Part shown: positions 38,000-50,924 of the stretch, one piece after another | Position numbering within the stretch: the stretch's first letter is position 1 | How the letters are laid out: every line of letters begins with the position of its first letter | Assembly (NCBI RefSeq): GCF_963576545.1 | Contig: NC_083651.1 | Span: 23,486,248-23,550,247 of the forward strand | Direction: 5' to 3' | DNA: 64,000 nt | From: Limanda limanda | Lineage: Eukaryota > Chordata > Actinopteri > Pleuronectiformes > Pleuronectidae | Notes under the pieces: model-generated | Database searches by the model: none | What the model saw: the letters and a program-made list of their open reading frames with translations, nothing else | What the model was told of the DNA's origin: nothing | Position numbers and translations under genes: made by a program

Positions 38000-40179
38000 T
38001 AATAAAACGCTTTCTTAAAGCTAATCATTGTTTACAGAAACTTAATTTCAGCGTCTGAAGCAGATAGAGACATGGAATTAAAAGCAGTTAACAGCTCAAA
38101 CATTAAGCTAAAGCAGTGCTTTCCTTAAACTTAATGAACATTCAAAAAGAAAAACAAATCCAGCAAACTTGGCAAGATCCTCCCCTGCTTCCTCCTAATT
38201 TGTCTTATTGAATCGCAAGTATTTCAGCAAATTATGTATTTCATCTGTGTCAACATCATCAAGAAAGAAACTTTGAAAGTAAAGACAAACCAACCTCTTA
38301 GATCAATTGGTTTCAATGTTGTAACCCCTCCCCCTCATATGCATGAAATAATAAACTAGCCCCCCCTCTTTGTGTTTTTCTGATGTGACCCCCTGGTCTC
38401 TCCCATCAGCCCATGTTTCTGTTGATGACTGTATTTCGACTACCTCTTTCCCTGCCATATGACATTATTCCACATTTGCTCGATAATAACAGCTCTCTCT
38501 CTTGTTCCCAATGCAGCCTTGACCCAATTGGATAAGTCAAACACCCTCTCCCATTTGTCCTTGTTATTACTCTTATTGGATTTAAAGAGCCAATCAGAGT
38601 TCCTGTCCAGGTTTCTGGGAATGCTGTCACTTCCTCATTATAATGATAATTAGATGACTAGTAATTAGAAAGCAGATGTCTAACTGCGTTGTGTGCTCTT
38701 GTCTGTGTGTCTCTTTTTGTTGTGTGTTCTTCATTTATTTCCCCTCCACTTTCGTCTGCTTCCCTTCCTTGTTCCTGTCGGTCCCCCCCCCCTTCTGTTT
38801 CCCTGAACTCCGGGTTGAAAAGGACATTGTTGAATATTATTTTTCTCTCCGCTGAGGAGCGAAGTGCAACGAGCATCTCTCTCTCTGTTTCCTCTTCCCT
38901 CCATCTCTCTTGAGGAGACCTCCCAACCGGGCCTGAGAGTTTCCCAGACCACTTTACTGCTGCGGACACAAACCACCCCATTGTCCCGTTGTTTTTTTGC
39001 GTGTTTCTGGACTCGTCAAGGCTCCGCTTGTTTGTTAGCCATGCGGAGGATCCTAAGAAAGACCCTGCCTCTCACAGACTCCTGCCTCCCCCCCACCCTC
39101 TCCTCTCCTTTCTTCTCTTTCTCTTTCTCTTGACCCGCTCTTGTTCCCTGCTTCTAGTGTTTCTAATGTGTTCGCCCATTGCTGCTTGAAAGAGTTCTGG
39201 TCCCAGCTTTGATCTCCATGGTGGACTCTGAAATGTTGGGTTACAACCTTTAATGTGTTGCAGAACCACTGGGTCCCGGCATGACAAGGGTATGATATGC
39301 TTTCATACGCCTGGGCCCCGGGGGTGAGGGAGGAAATTTGTCTTTCAGGCTCCCAGCTGGCAAATGTTTAACAGGTTTTTTCGGGGGTATCCTGGACCAG
39401 AACTGGTGTTAAGCGATACTGTGCTCATGTGGAGTCATGGAGTTGTGAAATGTACACACATAAATTTTACACGGTGGCAGAATAAAACAGAGGTAATGGA
39501 GCTTATCTTCAATCGCTGGCAGTGGATGTATTCAACTTTTTTCCCAGCAGACGATAGTTTCCATGGACTCTAAATTAGTTTTTCAATCATCAAATGTGTG
39601 CATGAATACATTAAGGAATTATGTGTTATCATGTGCGTCTGTCTGAAGAACGATAAGATGGACTGGGCTTCATACATTTCAGCAGTTGCAGCTGTGCAGT
39701 ACTAACATCTGGCAGCAGCCTAATGGCCATCTGTCGTCTCTGTACTGCTACAACCATTTTTTCCAGAAAATCTCAGTTATAGCGCTCAGTTAAATGATCA
39801 TTAAATGAGTTTGTGCGTGAATTCAAAAGTTCTGTTCCCCCCCGTTACCCAACGTGGGACATGCAACATGATCAGCGTGTGCAGAAATGGAGCTCATGTC
39901 ACATACTTTGATATGGAATTGAAGGCACTGTGAATTGTTTGTATGATTTATGGATCTGTAGAAACAGGAAGCAGCTCGTGTTACTTCAGCCGGCTGGAGC
40001 TTGACGTTGAAATAAAACAGCGAGGATGTGGCGATCGTGTTAGTGAACCAGTGTCTTTACTTTCAGCTCGAACATACAACCGTCACTACTGAAGTTGAAA
40101 ATGATTTACATGTTTTCAGTGAAATAGACATTTAATATTTTCCAGCTTTTCACAGAGGTCAGTAGTTCTAAGCTTAGCA

Positions 40180-40397
40180 CAGTGGCGGATCTACGATTTT
40201 TCTAAATCTGGGGCCACAATTTACACAGAGGTGCCAATTATATGTCCAACATCCATGCATATTTCCTAATTCAGTAAGTTGCACATTTAAGCACATCTAA
40301 TCCTTTATTAAAAAAGAAAGACTACTGACAGGACAGGGGCTCTTCAGGGGACAAGCAGGTCTCACCCGGGGCCAGGGCACCTCTAGATCCGCCCCTG
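40180..40397. mobile_element. hAT-like MITE (218 bp)
   Basis: The left end CAGTGGCGGATCTA is complementary to the right end TAGATCCGCCCCTG (one mismatch). The ends and CAGNGG start fit hAT MITEs. The flanking octamers gcttagca and gcttcagt share only the first four bases, so any 8-bp target duplication is decayed. Confidence 0.65.
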
Positions 40398-42241
40398 GCT
40401 TCAGTCTAAAAAGTTCAAACCAAAAGTCTTCTGAACGTACGGTTGTGTTTGTGCGTACATCTCTGTTTGTGTTTGTATTCCTCCCTCAAACCTCTTTTAT
40501 ATAAATCTCTGAGCATATACAGACAGGATGTCTCCCGTTTTTCCTTGTACATTTTCCGAACTCCTCCTCATATACCCAATAATGGCTCTTGAGGGATTGC
40601 AATTTTTGTCAGCGATTTGTATCCTGCGGTCGTGCACAGAGCAAAATGTTACCAGCCTGGAACTATTACAACTTGTTAGAGGGGGACCTTATTGACTCAA
40701 GATGTTGTATAATGTAAGCTATTTGAATGGGACACGCCGTTACCAGTAATTGATTTCACAATGTTCAGGAAGTTATCCACTATACTAACTATAAGTGGTC
40801 ACGTATGACACTTCAATAACTAAACGTTACCTTTAGTTTGAAGACTTTTACCAGTGGATAAAGACAAACATGTACCTACGAATCTATGTGGACCTAAGAT
40901 TGGGTCACAGATGAGCTCAGTTTCGAGAGGCGCATGCAGGACACTGTCAGACCAAGATTATGCTAAGAAGATAGTTACTGTCTCAGGCTTCATATGGGGA
41001 CAAAACCAATCATCTAGTAACAGCTTGTCCAAGTTGGGACAGGATGGATTATTCAAAAATGATGCAACCGGCTTCCAACTTGTTTTGGAGGGGTGGGGCG
41101 TGTTCCAAGGAAGAACACGTACATTTTTTGTGGGAATCCTGACCAGGGAGCGAATCCAGGATTTATTTATTGTATTTTCAAATTGTTAGATAGGACATTT
41201 TTCTCAACATTTTCATTACTTTCTGAGTAAATGGAATTGCATCTTGACGTTTAACGGATGGATATTTATGAGTGTATGAATTTTGTTCCAAATGTAAATC
41301 TGGATCTTGTGAATTTAGAAACTCTAATGAGGATCATTCCAGATTGATTGTGAGAAACGTACAAATATATAAATATTATGTGTCATTATGAAAGAATGGC
41401 AGGACAGAATAGATCGTGGCAGGCCTTCATAATGGGTAAACACTGCATCGGGCCATCTCTCATTTAAAATGTTGATCAGAATGTATTTTCCGGGGATGCT
41501 GCCTGCGATTGTCAGCCTCTGCGAATTTTTGGCTGCAGCCTCGTCACTCAGTTTCCAAATGGCATGGCCGTATTATGATGGGATGCGAAAAAACCACTCC
41601 AAATCCCCATTGTTCTGCCCTCTCTGTGTTTCCGAGGCAACAGTCTCTTACCATCTGGAAGGCCCTCATCCCTCAGTTCCTCTCACTTTCCTCTAATGGG
41701 TTTCTCCTCTGTCCTTTTCCCATCTCATTTTCTTTTTAGTACTGTTTCTCTTTTTATTTTCAAAGACATTTTTTCCCAACTTTTTTTGTACTCTAATTTT
41801 ATTCCCTCTCCCGGTTCCTCTCTGTTGTGATCACTTTACAAATACTTCACACTTTAAGTGCTATATTACCGTACTGGTTCACTTGTTCTCCTCCTCTTTT
41901 TATATCCTGGTCATTTTCATCTCATCCCCTGCCGGTCTTTGTCTCTTTTCTTTTTTCTCAACACTTCACAGTCGCATTCTAAAAACCCTGTTCTCTGTAT
42001 TATGCACCCAGACAAATTCACAGTCACACACAATCCTACTCTGATTCACACATCGTTCCAAAGTTGTATACAAACACACTTCCACACACAGGGGAGTGTA
42101 ATCATGTTAATTTGCAGGATTGGTCCCGTTTGTAATTCGTGATCTCCAGGTGGATTTATCCTATTTGACAGAACTTTATTGACAAAGACAGATTGGAGCC
42201 CCTGAAAGGTGTTTAGTTTCATTCAAACGTGAACTGTATGA

Positions 42242-42245
<4 letters not shown>

Positions 42246-42302
<57 letters not shown>

Positions 42303-42330
42303 TATGTGTGTGTGTGCATGTGTGTATGCG
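42246..42330. repeat. (GT)n microsatellite, ~85 bp
   Basis: Perfect to about 42301, then interrupted. Confidence 0.97.
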
Positions 42331-42597
42331 CGCTCTCTCTCCTCTAAAGTAGTGCCTATTATTATCAGCAGATGCTGACCTTCAGCATGCCAGCTCTCTG
42401 GAGGGCAGCACTTGTTTCTCTGCCTTTTTACCCCTCTTTTCTTCTCCTCTGCTCCCCTCCCCCCCCTCCTCTTTCGTCTTCCTCCCTTCTCATTTTCTGC
42501 TCCTTTCTTCCTCTTTCGTGTTTTTCTTCTGAGCTTCCGTCTGGGAGGCTCAATCTCTTCTACTTGTAGGCCCATTCATCATTCAGCTTTCAAATCT

Positions 42598-42598
<1 letters not shown>

Positions 42599-42634
<36 letters not shown>
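42599..42634. repeat. (CT)n microsatellite, ~35 bp
   Basis: Uninterrupted CT units. Confidence 0.97.
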
Positions 42635-42638
<4 letters not shown>

Positions 42639-45436
42639 CACCCGTTCATTTCCCTCCCCCTCGTTGTCTTCTCCTCCTCGTCCTCTTCACCCTTATTTCC
42701 TTGGTCTAAATTGACTCTCATGAGTCTTTTTGTAAGCCACATGCCTTCCCAGCATGCATTTGTTTTATTGAAACATATTCTGTTTCTCCTCAACACCTTG
42801 TTTGGAGACAACCTGTGTCTCTCCCTCTTTCTAGGTCTTGTCCTCACTACTCTCTGTCTTCTGTTTACACCAACTTCTTATCCTCTCCACTTTCATCCGC
42901 CTCCTTTCTATCCTTTCCTTGGTTGTTTGAAAGGAATACAGATGAAGATATTACTCTTTAGTGATCTGCTCTTTGTCTGTTTGCTCCTTGTTGGCCAGAC
43001 GGCTTGACACAGATTTCCCTTCTCTGTGAAGTGTCCTGTAATTACACCTTTGGCACGTAGGTCAAGAAACAAAAGATTGTGTCTTGATTTTAGTTTTTAT
43101 GTAACAATCCCCAGTGAAATTAATAAGTGTAATCCTCGTTTTTTTGTGCGTTCTCTTAACTCTCCGTTCATCTTTTCTTTCCGAGAATATTTGAAGGTAA
43201 TTTGGCTCATTTTCAACACATCACTGCAGAAATCTCTCCTCTGGTAATGATGCTTAACAGACTTTTATATAAAAAGAAGAAAATAAATACAATGAGTCTA
43301 TTTGTTAGAGCGTTGTTGAACTCTTATGAAAGGTCCATTGACAGACCCTGGAAATCAGTGTTCCTAACCCATATCAGTGATGTTCACGGTGATAAAACAA
43401 ACATTATGTCAGCTTGACTTCCACTCCGGTTGCAGGGTCACTAATGGTCTCTCCAACTTTGGTCCTCCACCAAATGCTGTTAACTTTGCCAAATGGTATT
43501 GAAGGTTTGAATGTTATGTCTATGTATTTGGTATGCCCCCTAATCCTGGCTGGTAATACCCTTGCTTAGCCTTTGACCCCCACCTCTAAGTGTTTGGTGG
43601 GAACTGAAGGAGTGTCACGTGACTTCAAGAGGTCAGGAGGCAAGGGAGGGTTTGGGGGTCACGTGCACACGCACATGCACAAGCACCAGGACAAAACCAC
43701 ACTGACAGCTGAACCAACAGAGCACCATCTCTGCCATAAACACACACACTCACCCCCAGACACACACAGTATGTAACCACTTGTAACCATAAGTACAAAA
43801 ACAGCTTAGTGTCTTATTGGGCTTCTCCCTAATAAAACAGAAGGACCTCTCTGTGCTGCTGCAGGCGCCACTGTTAATGACTTTGCTGCTGAGCTGTGAG
43901 GAGTTGCTTCTTTCCACTTACTTACAGTTAAGACGGCTCCAAACGCTGTGTACTGTACCTGTGCAGAGGCCTCACAGCGCAGCTTAGAGTGATTTCACTT
44001 ACTCACACAAAGACAACCCGCCAATCACGCTGAGCGCCCGGCCTCCCTGCTCGCTGCCGGAGACTCTTCCTTTACCTCACATGCTCCTCACAGCATTGTG
44101 TGGAGTCAATAGAAATTTAGATATTAAACGCAGCCCAAAACCAATCTAATATGTAAATTGCAAAACCTCCAAGATGTGAAGCAGGTTTCATTTTCATTTT
44201 CAGTGCGTTCTTCCCTGGAAGTAGGGTTCCCTATTGTATCGTACCATTCCTCAGCTGAAACCTTTTCTCTACCCTTCATTATTTCTCACTTAGGATTTTA
44301 TTGCCTTACTGTTTGGACTGTGATGCCTCCGTGATTAAAGCTTCATAATGAAGTCTCGCATTAGGCAGATGAAACTAAGTTAAAGTTAGTCTAACCCCGG
44401 GGACGTTATATCACTGCAGCTACGTTTTCATCGCGGCTTCTAAAATGACATTACGACAGCAGTTGTGGAACAATTTCCCGCTATTAATCCGTTTTATTAC
44501 CAGACTGTCAAAATGTGGGGACGCTCGCTGACAAAGAATCTGACACCGTTGGATGCAATTTAAACATATGAGGTATTCCTCTCCACACCTCAAACACAGA
44601 ATCAGTTTTAAATGGATATCAACACGTGGTGAGACTCCAGAAAGACTCATAAAGGAGGTAAGTGAATTAAAGTGGCAGTTAGTTTATCTCCTCTTCCTCC
44701 CTTTGCTCCTCTTTCACTCACTTTAAATATCACTCTCACCCTCACTTATCCTCCCTCTCTCATCTGCAACTTCTCCTCTGGTCTAATGTTGTGTTTGTTT
44801 GTGCGTCAGTGTGTTTTGCTTTTATTGAGACGATCCATCTGCGACGTGGCTGTCATTGGCTCTCCGGAGATGTTTTTAATGTGTTGTGTCACCACGTTAC
44901 GTCTTGGTCTCTCTCAGACAGGCCCGGGATGATAGATTGCTGAGTGTAAGTGTGTGAGTTCCTCGATAACAGCTGTGTCCAGCCATGGTTTCAGAGAGAA
45001 GAAGTGAAAGCGTGTGTGTGTGTGTTTATGAGAGAGAGGGGCAGCTGCAGAGGACACATAACAACTCCTTGTTTCCTCTGAAATCCATCAGAAATCTCTT
45101 AAATACCAGGGAATTAGAGAGGCTCACATTACTCTCAATTACTGTCAGACCTGGAGAGAAGACTTTCCAATTATCCCTTCAAATACCTAACCTGTGTACT
45201 CGCCGTGCGCTATCCGTCCATATAACTATCTGACAATATCAGAGAAGCCATCCTGAAACCGGTTTCCCTGCAAACTGAGTCTGTCCGTGGAGCTGCTGTT
45301 CTGCTCGGACTGTTTTTATCTCTTTCGTCTTGGTTTGATTACGCTCTCAGTTATGTTAAACAAGTTGTTGCAAGTGCCAGAAATTTGTTCCCATTCATTA
45401 CATCTGTTTCTAACTTTTTTTTATCTCCCCTCTGCG

Positions 45437-45512
45437 TCACACACACACACTCCCACACACACAGATACTGCACACACAGACACACACAGACACACACACA
45501 CACACACACACA
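45437..45512. repeat. (CA)n compound tract
   Basis: CA units with cagata/cagac interruptions; purest at 45489-45511. Confidence 0.93.
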
Positions 45513-45636
45513 TTCCAACAGACTCCTCATTTAGTCTTAACTCATCTCCAGCTGTGTGCCAATTTGCCTCCTCCAGAGTATGTGGGGTTTGAGAGGGGGT
45601 GATTAGGAGCCAGCGCTGCATATAAGCTAAGGTTTG

Positions 45637-45781
<145 letters not shown>

Positions 45782-45888
45782 CATGCAGAATGTTGAGTTG
45801 TCTGTATTTGGGGTCCCACTGTATGTCGACATAATTGTTCATTTTACAACCTATATACTTATCTGAGTGTGCATGTGGCTTTGTCAGT

Positions 45889-45946
45889 ATGTGTGTGTGT
45901 GTGTGTGTGTGTATCTGTGTATGTGTGTGTGTGTGTGTGTGTGTGT
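45889..45946. repeat. (GT)n microsatellite, interrupted
   Basis: GT blocks with atctgtgtat interruption. Confidence 0.95.
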
Positions 45947-47766
45947 AATGGGTTCCCATCCTCATTACCCTGTAATCCCCAGCTGCTGCACAGTGCTCAC
46001 TGGGTTCCTGGAGGGAGAATTCCAAACTTGCCAACGGATTTACAGCAGATTCCCACTGGATTTCTGCTCCATTCCCAAAATGGAATCTCTCATAAGACTC
46101 TTGGGCCACAGCGAAGGATTCTTTTCATTATTGACCAGTCTGTCAATGGCTTTTTTTAATAAATCAATCAATCTGCAATGCTCGAAAATCGAGTAAAAGT
46201 CCAACTGTGACTTGTTTTGAGTTGCACATGTTGTCGAACCAATAGTTCACAGATATTGTGTCTCTAATGGTTTTAAAGAGTGAAATTTTGTGAATTCCAC
46301 GGTTGAGGAACTGCAACAGGCAAATATCTGGCGTTTTTATTTGATTAATCACTTCCACAATTTGTCCGTAATCTGGCAATTCATTTTATTTCAACAATTT
46401 GATCAATTTATAGTAAAAAGTATTCAATAAGTGAAATAATGTTGATATTTTCCAATAATCACGAGTTCATAAGTCAAGACTCATACGAGCCAGTACAGCA
46501 CGAGCCTCTTTTTCTTTTATTCATCGCATTTTCTTCTTCTTTAAGCTACATTTCCTTCTTGGACTTTTTAACTTCCCCCTCCCATCTTTAACTGGTCTCA
46601 TGGTCCGCAGGCCCCTTTCTGCGTCATTTCATTTTTTCCCTATTTAAGGCCAATTCCTGCTTCTGCTCGTAAATGTGCACCTCTCCAAAAATGTATCTAC
46701 ACGTCGAGGCGAAGCAGACTGAGCTCTGATTGGTAGCTTCTCACTTACAGCAGACTCACCTCTATTTTTTTTTATTGTGTTGTAGGAATCAACACGGACG
46801 ACTGTGATTGAAAATCATGATGTTTTCTAACAGCTCTTATAAAAGCTGATACGTTTATATTTTAGATTATTCGTCCATTTCGCCCCTTTTAATGTCTTTT
46901 TTGCCTCTTTACCTCTTTTCTTATGGTTTGTTTATCTGCATCTCTCCTTGAGACGTCCCCCGACACTCTTCCTCTCCTCTTCCTCTCCTCTTCCTCTCAT
47001 CTCTTCCTCTCTGCTCTGCCTCCTTCTCCTCCCCATCACCTCTCAGCCACTCTTATCTCCGCCTTACTGAAACTGTCGGGAGCCACGGGGCCAAATGCTG
47101 ATTGACAGATAGAGCGACCGATACGGGCGTTCAGGTATACACCAGCTCCGGGATGGACGGCAAGTCAGAGAGGCAGATTGTCTGGCAGGCTGGCGGGGGG
47201 GCTTGTAGCCATAAATCGCCTAAAAAGGGAGAGAGAGAGGCAGACGGACACATGGACAGACGGGACAGCTGGCTGACTGACGTGTTGGTGAGGCTCTGTA
47301 GCAGAAGAGACGCAGACAACACGGCTGTGGCTCTCAGGACATTGGAGACATGTCGCTGATTTGCTCTGCCCACAATGAGACGACAGAATAAGTCAAAAAG
47401 CAGGAGACAGATGACAGATAGGTTAACAGACGAGTTGACTGGTTACAGACATGTAATGTGCTCACAAACACACACTCACACACACTTGCTCTCATGGCGG
47501 AGACAGGAGGGGCAGAGGCATCCCAAACACGATGGGCATGTAGTTAGTTAGACACTTTCCATTGCTGACCACCCAAACTGCCTCACACAGGCGTCAGCCC
47601 GGGGGACCACCAGCACACTGTGTGTCTGTCTGTGTATGAATGTGTGCGAGTATTTATGTACAAATCCGAGTTAGTGTCAGTCGGTCTGTCTCCGTGGTTG
47701 TGTGAATGTTCACGTTATGTCCCGGCAGCAGGTTAGTGTGTTTCTGGTCGGAGGTTGATTGAGCTC

Positions 47767-47794
47767 CACCTGCTCCACCTGCTCCACCATGTGT
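47767..47794. repeat. Small 9-bp tandem repeat
   Basis: CTCCACCTG-type unit repeated three times. Confidence 0.8.
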
Positions 47795-47861
47795 CTCCAT
47801 CACAAGAGTCATGACCCTCACTGATTCTGCTTCAGCAGCTCAACACATGTTGGACTTAATA

Positions 47862-48030
47862 TACACTGAAAAGGAAAAGTGTTGTATTCAACTTAAAATA
47901 CTTCATTTGGAAACCAGATGAGTAATGTTTGTTCAAAGTAAAAAACACTGATAATGACACTTTGAAAAATGCTTCCTTTGTTTGTTACCAATTGAAGCAT
48001 TATTGTTTTAAGTTGTTTATTTTCAGTGTA
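47862..48030. mobile_element. Small MITE with TACACTGAAAA termini (169 bp)
   Basis: Starts TACACTGAAAA and ends TTTTCAGTGTA, a perfect 11-bp inverted repeat including the TA dinucleotide expected for a Tc1/mariner target. The interior is A/T-rich and non-coding. Confidence 0.65.
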
Positions 48031-48328
48031 GAAAGAAATAATTGCATTACGTTAACACACGTTCACAGTAATCTCGTAGATAGACGTGTATAAAGAAGAA
48101 GCATAAATATTCTTTTTAAGTATTTCAGAGAGTAAAGATGTGGCAGATGGGTAAATAGAGACAGAGTGAGAAGCGAATGTCGACCAATGAGAAGAGGCAG
48201 AAAGACAGAGAGATCAAATATAATACCTCGTAATGTTAGTTATGTGGACGACACGTGTTTGTGTACTTGCTTTCCACTGGGCACAAGACATCAATATCTA
48301 TTAACAGGACTGGACTGGATTACCACAG

Positions 48329-48470
<142 letters not shown>

Positions 48471-48957
48471 CATGTTAACTGAGCCCTAGCCTACTTAAAA
48501 CTGCCACATGTCACTTATGTTCTGTTGCTATGTGATCTTTGGCTGGGATAGGCTGGTGACTGCATGTGTGTGTGTGTCTGATTCCCTCACTCACTCTTCT
48601 CCAGTTTGAAGCAAATAGTTTGTGGCAGATTTTCATGAATATTTTAGCCATTTTCTTTGACAGTACTAAATGCAGTATTAAAATTTACTGATATTTGCCT
48701 TATTAAAAAAACTGGTGTTTGCAGTGGCAGTAGTTGGTTGATGATTTGTTTTGTTGTGAGTGATTTCAGGCCGGGCAGGAAGTGAAAACCACATCAGTTC
48801 TGTGGTGACATGTGGAGAATGGAGCTCGACTAACACAACGTTTTATTGTTCAAAGCAAAGTCTAAATAAAAGTTGTATTTTCTTAAGTTTAAAAATGACA
48901 AATTCTGTTAAAGTTTTCTTCCATTGTAGTTAATTTAATCTCTGCTCTGCTCCTCAG

Positions 48958-49176
48958 ACGGGGTCCGTTGGATCCGGCTGAATACCCAATGCAGCCCTGG
49001 GCCGGTCACTACCCCGGCCCCCCCCAGGCCCCACAGGGTTACCCTCAGCCCATGTCCTACCCCAACCCCAACTCCCAGCCGGCTCCATCTTACTCTGGCT
49101 ACCCACCCCCCGGCCAGCCGTACCCACGTCCAGGTGACCCACGGGGGGGTGAACCTGGCTACTACCCCCACCCAAG
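48958..49176 (+). CDS. pard3b: PAR3-family polarity protein (probably PARD3B), Pro/Tyr-rich exon
   Basis: Exon of 219 bp (73 codons' worth of bases), phase 2 at both ends. The acceptor is tctgctctgctcctcag and the donor AAG|gtcagt. The first base completes Arg after ...YASLP, giving RRGPLDPAEYPMQPWAG, then a strongly Pro/Tyr/Gly-rich stretch (YPGPPQAPQGYPQP, SYSGYPPPGQPYPRP) ending GEPGYYPHP. The region has no folded domain and looks like a low-complexity tail, as expected for the C-terminus of PAR3 scaffolds. Codons are much more GC-rich than the surrounding intron, which supports coding use. It is separated from the previous exon by a 14.8-kb intron rich in simple repeats and from the next by 105 bp. 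Because its length is a multiple of three and the phases match, it could be skipped without breaking the frame. Confidence 0.85.
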
Positions 49177-49281
49177 GTCAGTGAATGCAGAGAATATGCA
49201 TCTATACAACAGGATATTAGAGCTCTGATTTACGTTGTAGTCTAAAAGATAAATTTGACCACTCTTTGTGTTCTGCTGCAG
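49177..49281 (+). other. Short intron of the PAR3-family gene (105 bp)
   Basis: gtcagt...ctgctgcag; phase 2. Confidence 0.85.
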
Positions 49282-49392
49282 CGCTCAGCAGAGAGGACCC
49301 CTGCGGCAGGACGTGCCCCCCTCCCCCACCCCTCCACTTCGCGGACTCCGGTACGACACCATGATGCGTGGAACCGGGGGTGGAGGCTACAG
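49282..49392 (+). CDS. pard3b: PAR3-family polarity protein (probably PARD3B), RQDVPPSP exon
   Basis: Exon of 111 bp, phase 2 at both ends; acceptor gtgttctgctgcag, donor CAG|gtaggg. It encodes S-AQQRGPLRQDVPPSPTPP then LRGLRYDTMMRGTGGGGY. The RQDVPPSP block is what identifies the family: the same motif, preceded by a similar G-P-hydrophobic segment, lies close to the C-terminus of PARD3 (from memory). In PARD3 the protein then ends within about 20 residues with a different sequence, whereas here the tail continues with a Tyr/Arg segment and ends in MTAAV, which is why I favour the PARD3B paralogue. The SP dipeptides are possible proline-directed phosphorylation sites (inference). Like the preceding exon, it can be removed without a frameshift. 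Confidence 0.88.
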
Positions 49393-49571
49393 GTAGGGAC
49401 CTTCCAAGGTAAATCCTGAGAACTTACATTTTCTATTTAACTCAGTTATTAAACTTTAACTTGATTGTTAAAGCAGTATGGTTCCAATATGGAAAAAGAA
49501 GCTTGAAGCATGTTTCTGTCTTTGATAAAAAAGCATTTTAACAAACCTGCGAACCCGTGTGATTGGTGCAG
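49393..49571 (+). other. Short intron of the PAR3-family gene (179 bp)
   Basis: gtaggg...attggtgcag; phase 2. Confidence 0.85.
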
Positions 49572-49692
49572 GCACCTGGTGGATCCTGGTCCGGACCAAT
49601 ACAGCTACACTGGGGAGGTAGGAAGACAGCAACAGCAGCAGCAACACCAAACCAACCCAAGACAGAAGAATGCCATGACTGCAGCTGTGTAG
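49572..49692 (+). CDS. pard3b: PAR3-family polarity protein (probably PARD3B), terminal coding exon with stop
   Basis: Terminal coding exon; acceptor gtgattggtgcag. It encodes R-HLVDPGPDQYSYTGEVGR, a run of six glutamines (49627-49644, mixed CAG/CAA), HQTNPRQKN and the end AMTAAV before TAG at 49690-49692. The final residues T-A-A-V are hydrophobic at the last position, so they could in principle dock to a PDZ domain, but position -2 is Ala rather than Ser/Thr, so it is not a class I ligand. Together the four exons give 528 bp (175 residues plus stop) of uninterrupted frame across three introns. The glutamine run uses both codons, so it is not a pure CAG expansion, and may vary between fish species. 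Confidence 0.85.
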
Positions 49693-50250
49693 ACCAATCA
49701 CGTCCAGGGATGATAGAAATGAACAGAATGCTGATCGCTCTCGATTGTGCGGCTCCTCTGCTTCCACTGCTCTAATGAAACAGAGTCCAAACCCCTAATG
49801 GTGCGAATCACCATCATTATCAGACATTGTCTACTCTGGTGAAAAGTATATGGTTCTACACAGACGAGGTAAAGGAGGTTAATTATAGAGGAGCTGGCGT
49901 GATGCATAATGTCTTGTTTGAAGTCATTTAAATTGCTTGGAGTCTTCCCGGAGTGTAAAATTAGCTGCTTTTTGCTTTTCACTATACTGTGATTAATTTG
50001 TCTCTTTCTAGAAGCAGTCAGAGGCTCAGGTAATTGGATCCATTTAAATTAAGCCACCAAAGGCACAAATTCAGCTCTGCACTCTCATATTGAAGCTGTC
50101 ACTTTCACTACCGCCGCTCCAACAACAAGGCAAAAGATGAAATACCCTTAGAAAGAGCAGCAGTAACACACTGACCTCAGGTCTGTGGCCGTTCACATTC
50201 TGAAGCAACAACTTCCAGTGAATAAACCCAAATTCATCATCAGGACTAAA
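49693..50250 (+). other. Likely 3' UTR of the PAR3-family gene
   Basis: No coding frame continues after the stop at 49692. The first canonical AATAAA on the + strand downstream of it is at 50221-50226. The UTR end is therefore placed near 50240-50250 by inference; a longer transcript running to the later ATTAAA-type signal near 53569 cannot be excluded. Confidence 0.45.
50221..50226 (+). promoter_or_regulatory. Candidate polyadenylation signal AATAAA
   Basis: Canonical hexamer 529 bp downstream of the PAR3-family stop codon, followed within 60 bp by a T/A-rich stretch. It is the nearest good signal; no transcript evidence is available. Confidence 0.4.
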
Positions 50251-50924
50251 GCAGTTCATGTTTACAAAAAAAACATGAATGTGAGTCTTTTAGTCTTTCT
50301 CCCCTGAGGCCAAGTTCAGATGAGGATGAGAGTCGGAATGACCCCGTGTTCCCAAACAGTGGGCAGCCGCAAATGAGTGTGAAGATGTCATTCTTTACTG
50401 TGTTGGTAATGGCTGCTGAAACAGAAGCGTTGTGCAGAAAGTCGGTTTATCCCTCCGAGCCAAATCACTAACAAAAGCTCTACAGAGCATCGAGAGACGA
50501 TAGTTCCTCAGCTGCATGAAGTGCTCCTCCTTTTCACACCGCTTTTTGTAATTGTTGAAGTGCACCATAGCACAGTAGAGCACTTGTATGAATGATGATT
50601 TCTGTGTCATTTTATGCTTTTAATAATGATGTGATTGCCTTTTATTCTTATCCGACGTATTTCTCTTAGATATGAGTTTAAATACATTCACAACCTAGTC
50701 TGAGTCTGAAACCATATCTGGTTCACAGCACTAATGAACCATCCCAGAATATTACTGTTTCAGATCACATTACATTTCATTGATAAATCTCATCTGTATG
50801 TTTTTTTAGTCCAGGAATTATATGACTGAAGGTTTTTCTATCGACAATTAACTTTATTTAAAATGCGCCCTACTTGAATGTATGAAAACAAAAGGTGTCA
50901 TTTCCATCTAGTTCACTTAGCCAA

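Noticed and set aside
40854..41189. 111-codon + strand open frame
   Set aside because: No recognisable motif, no acceptor-exon structure, no family resemblance; length is within chance for a window of this size.
48958..49692. Assignment to PARD3 rather than PARD3B
   Set aside because: PARD3 shares RQYSSLPR and RQDVPPSP but, as I remember it, ends differently shortly after RQDVPPSP; the longer tail ending MTAAV fits PARD3B better. A protein alignment would settle it.
50266..50469. Open + strand frame with SLSPLRPSSDEDESRNDPVF
   Set aside because: Looks somewhat protein-like but has only a weak acceptor (ccaagttcag), no donor in a sensible place, and lies just after the polyadenylation signal of the PAR3-family gene.
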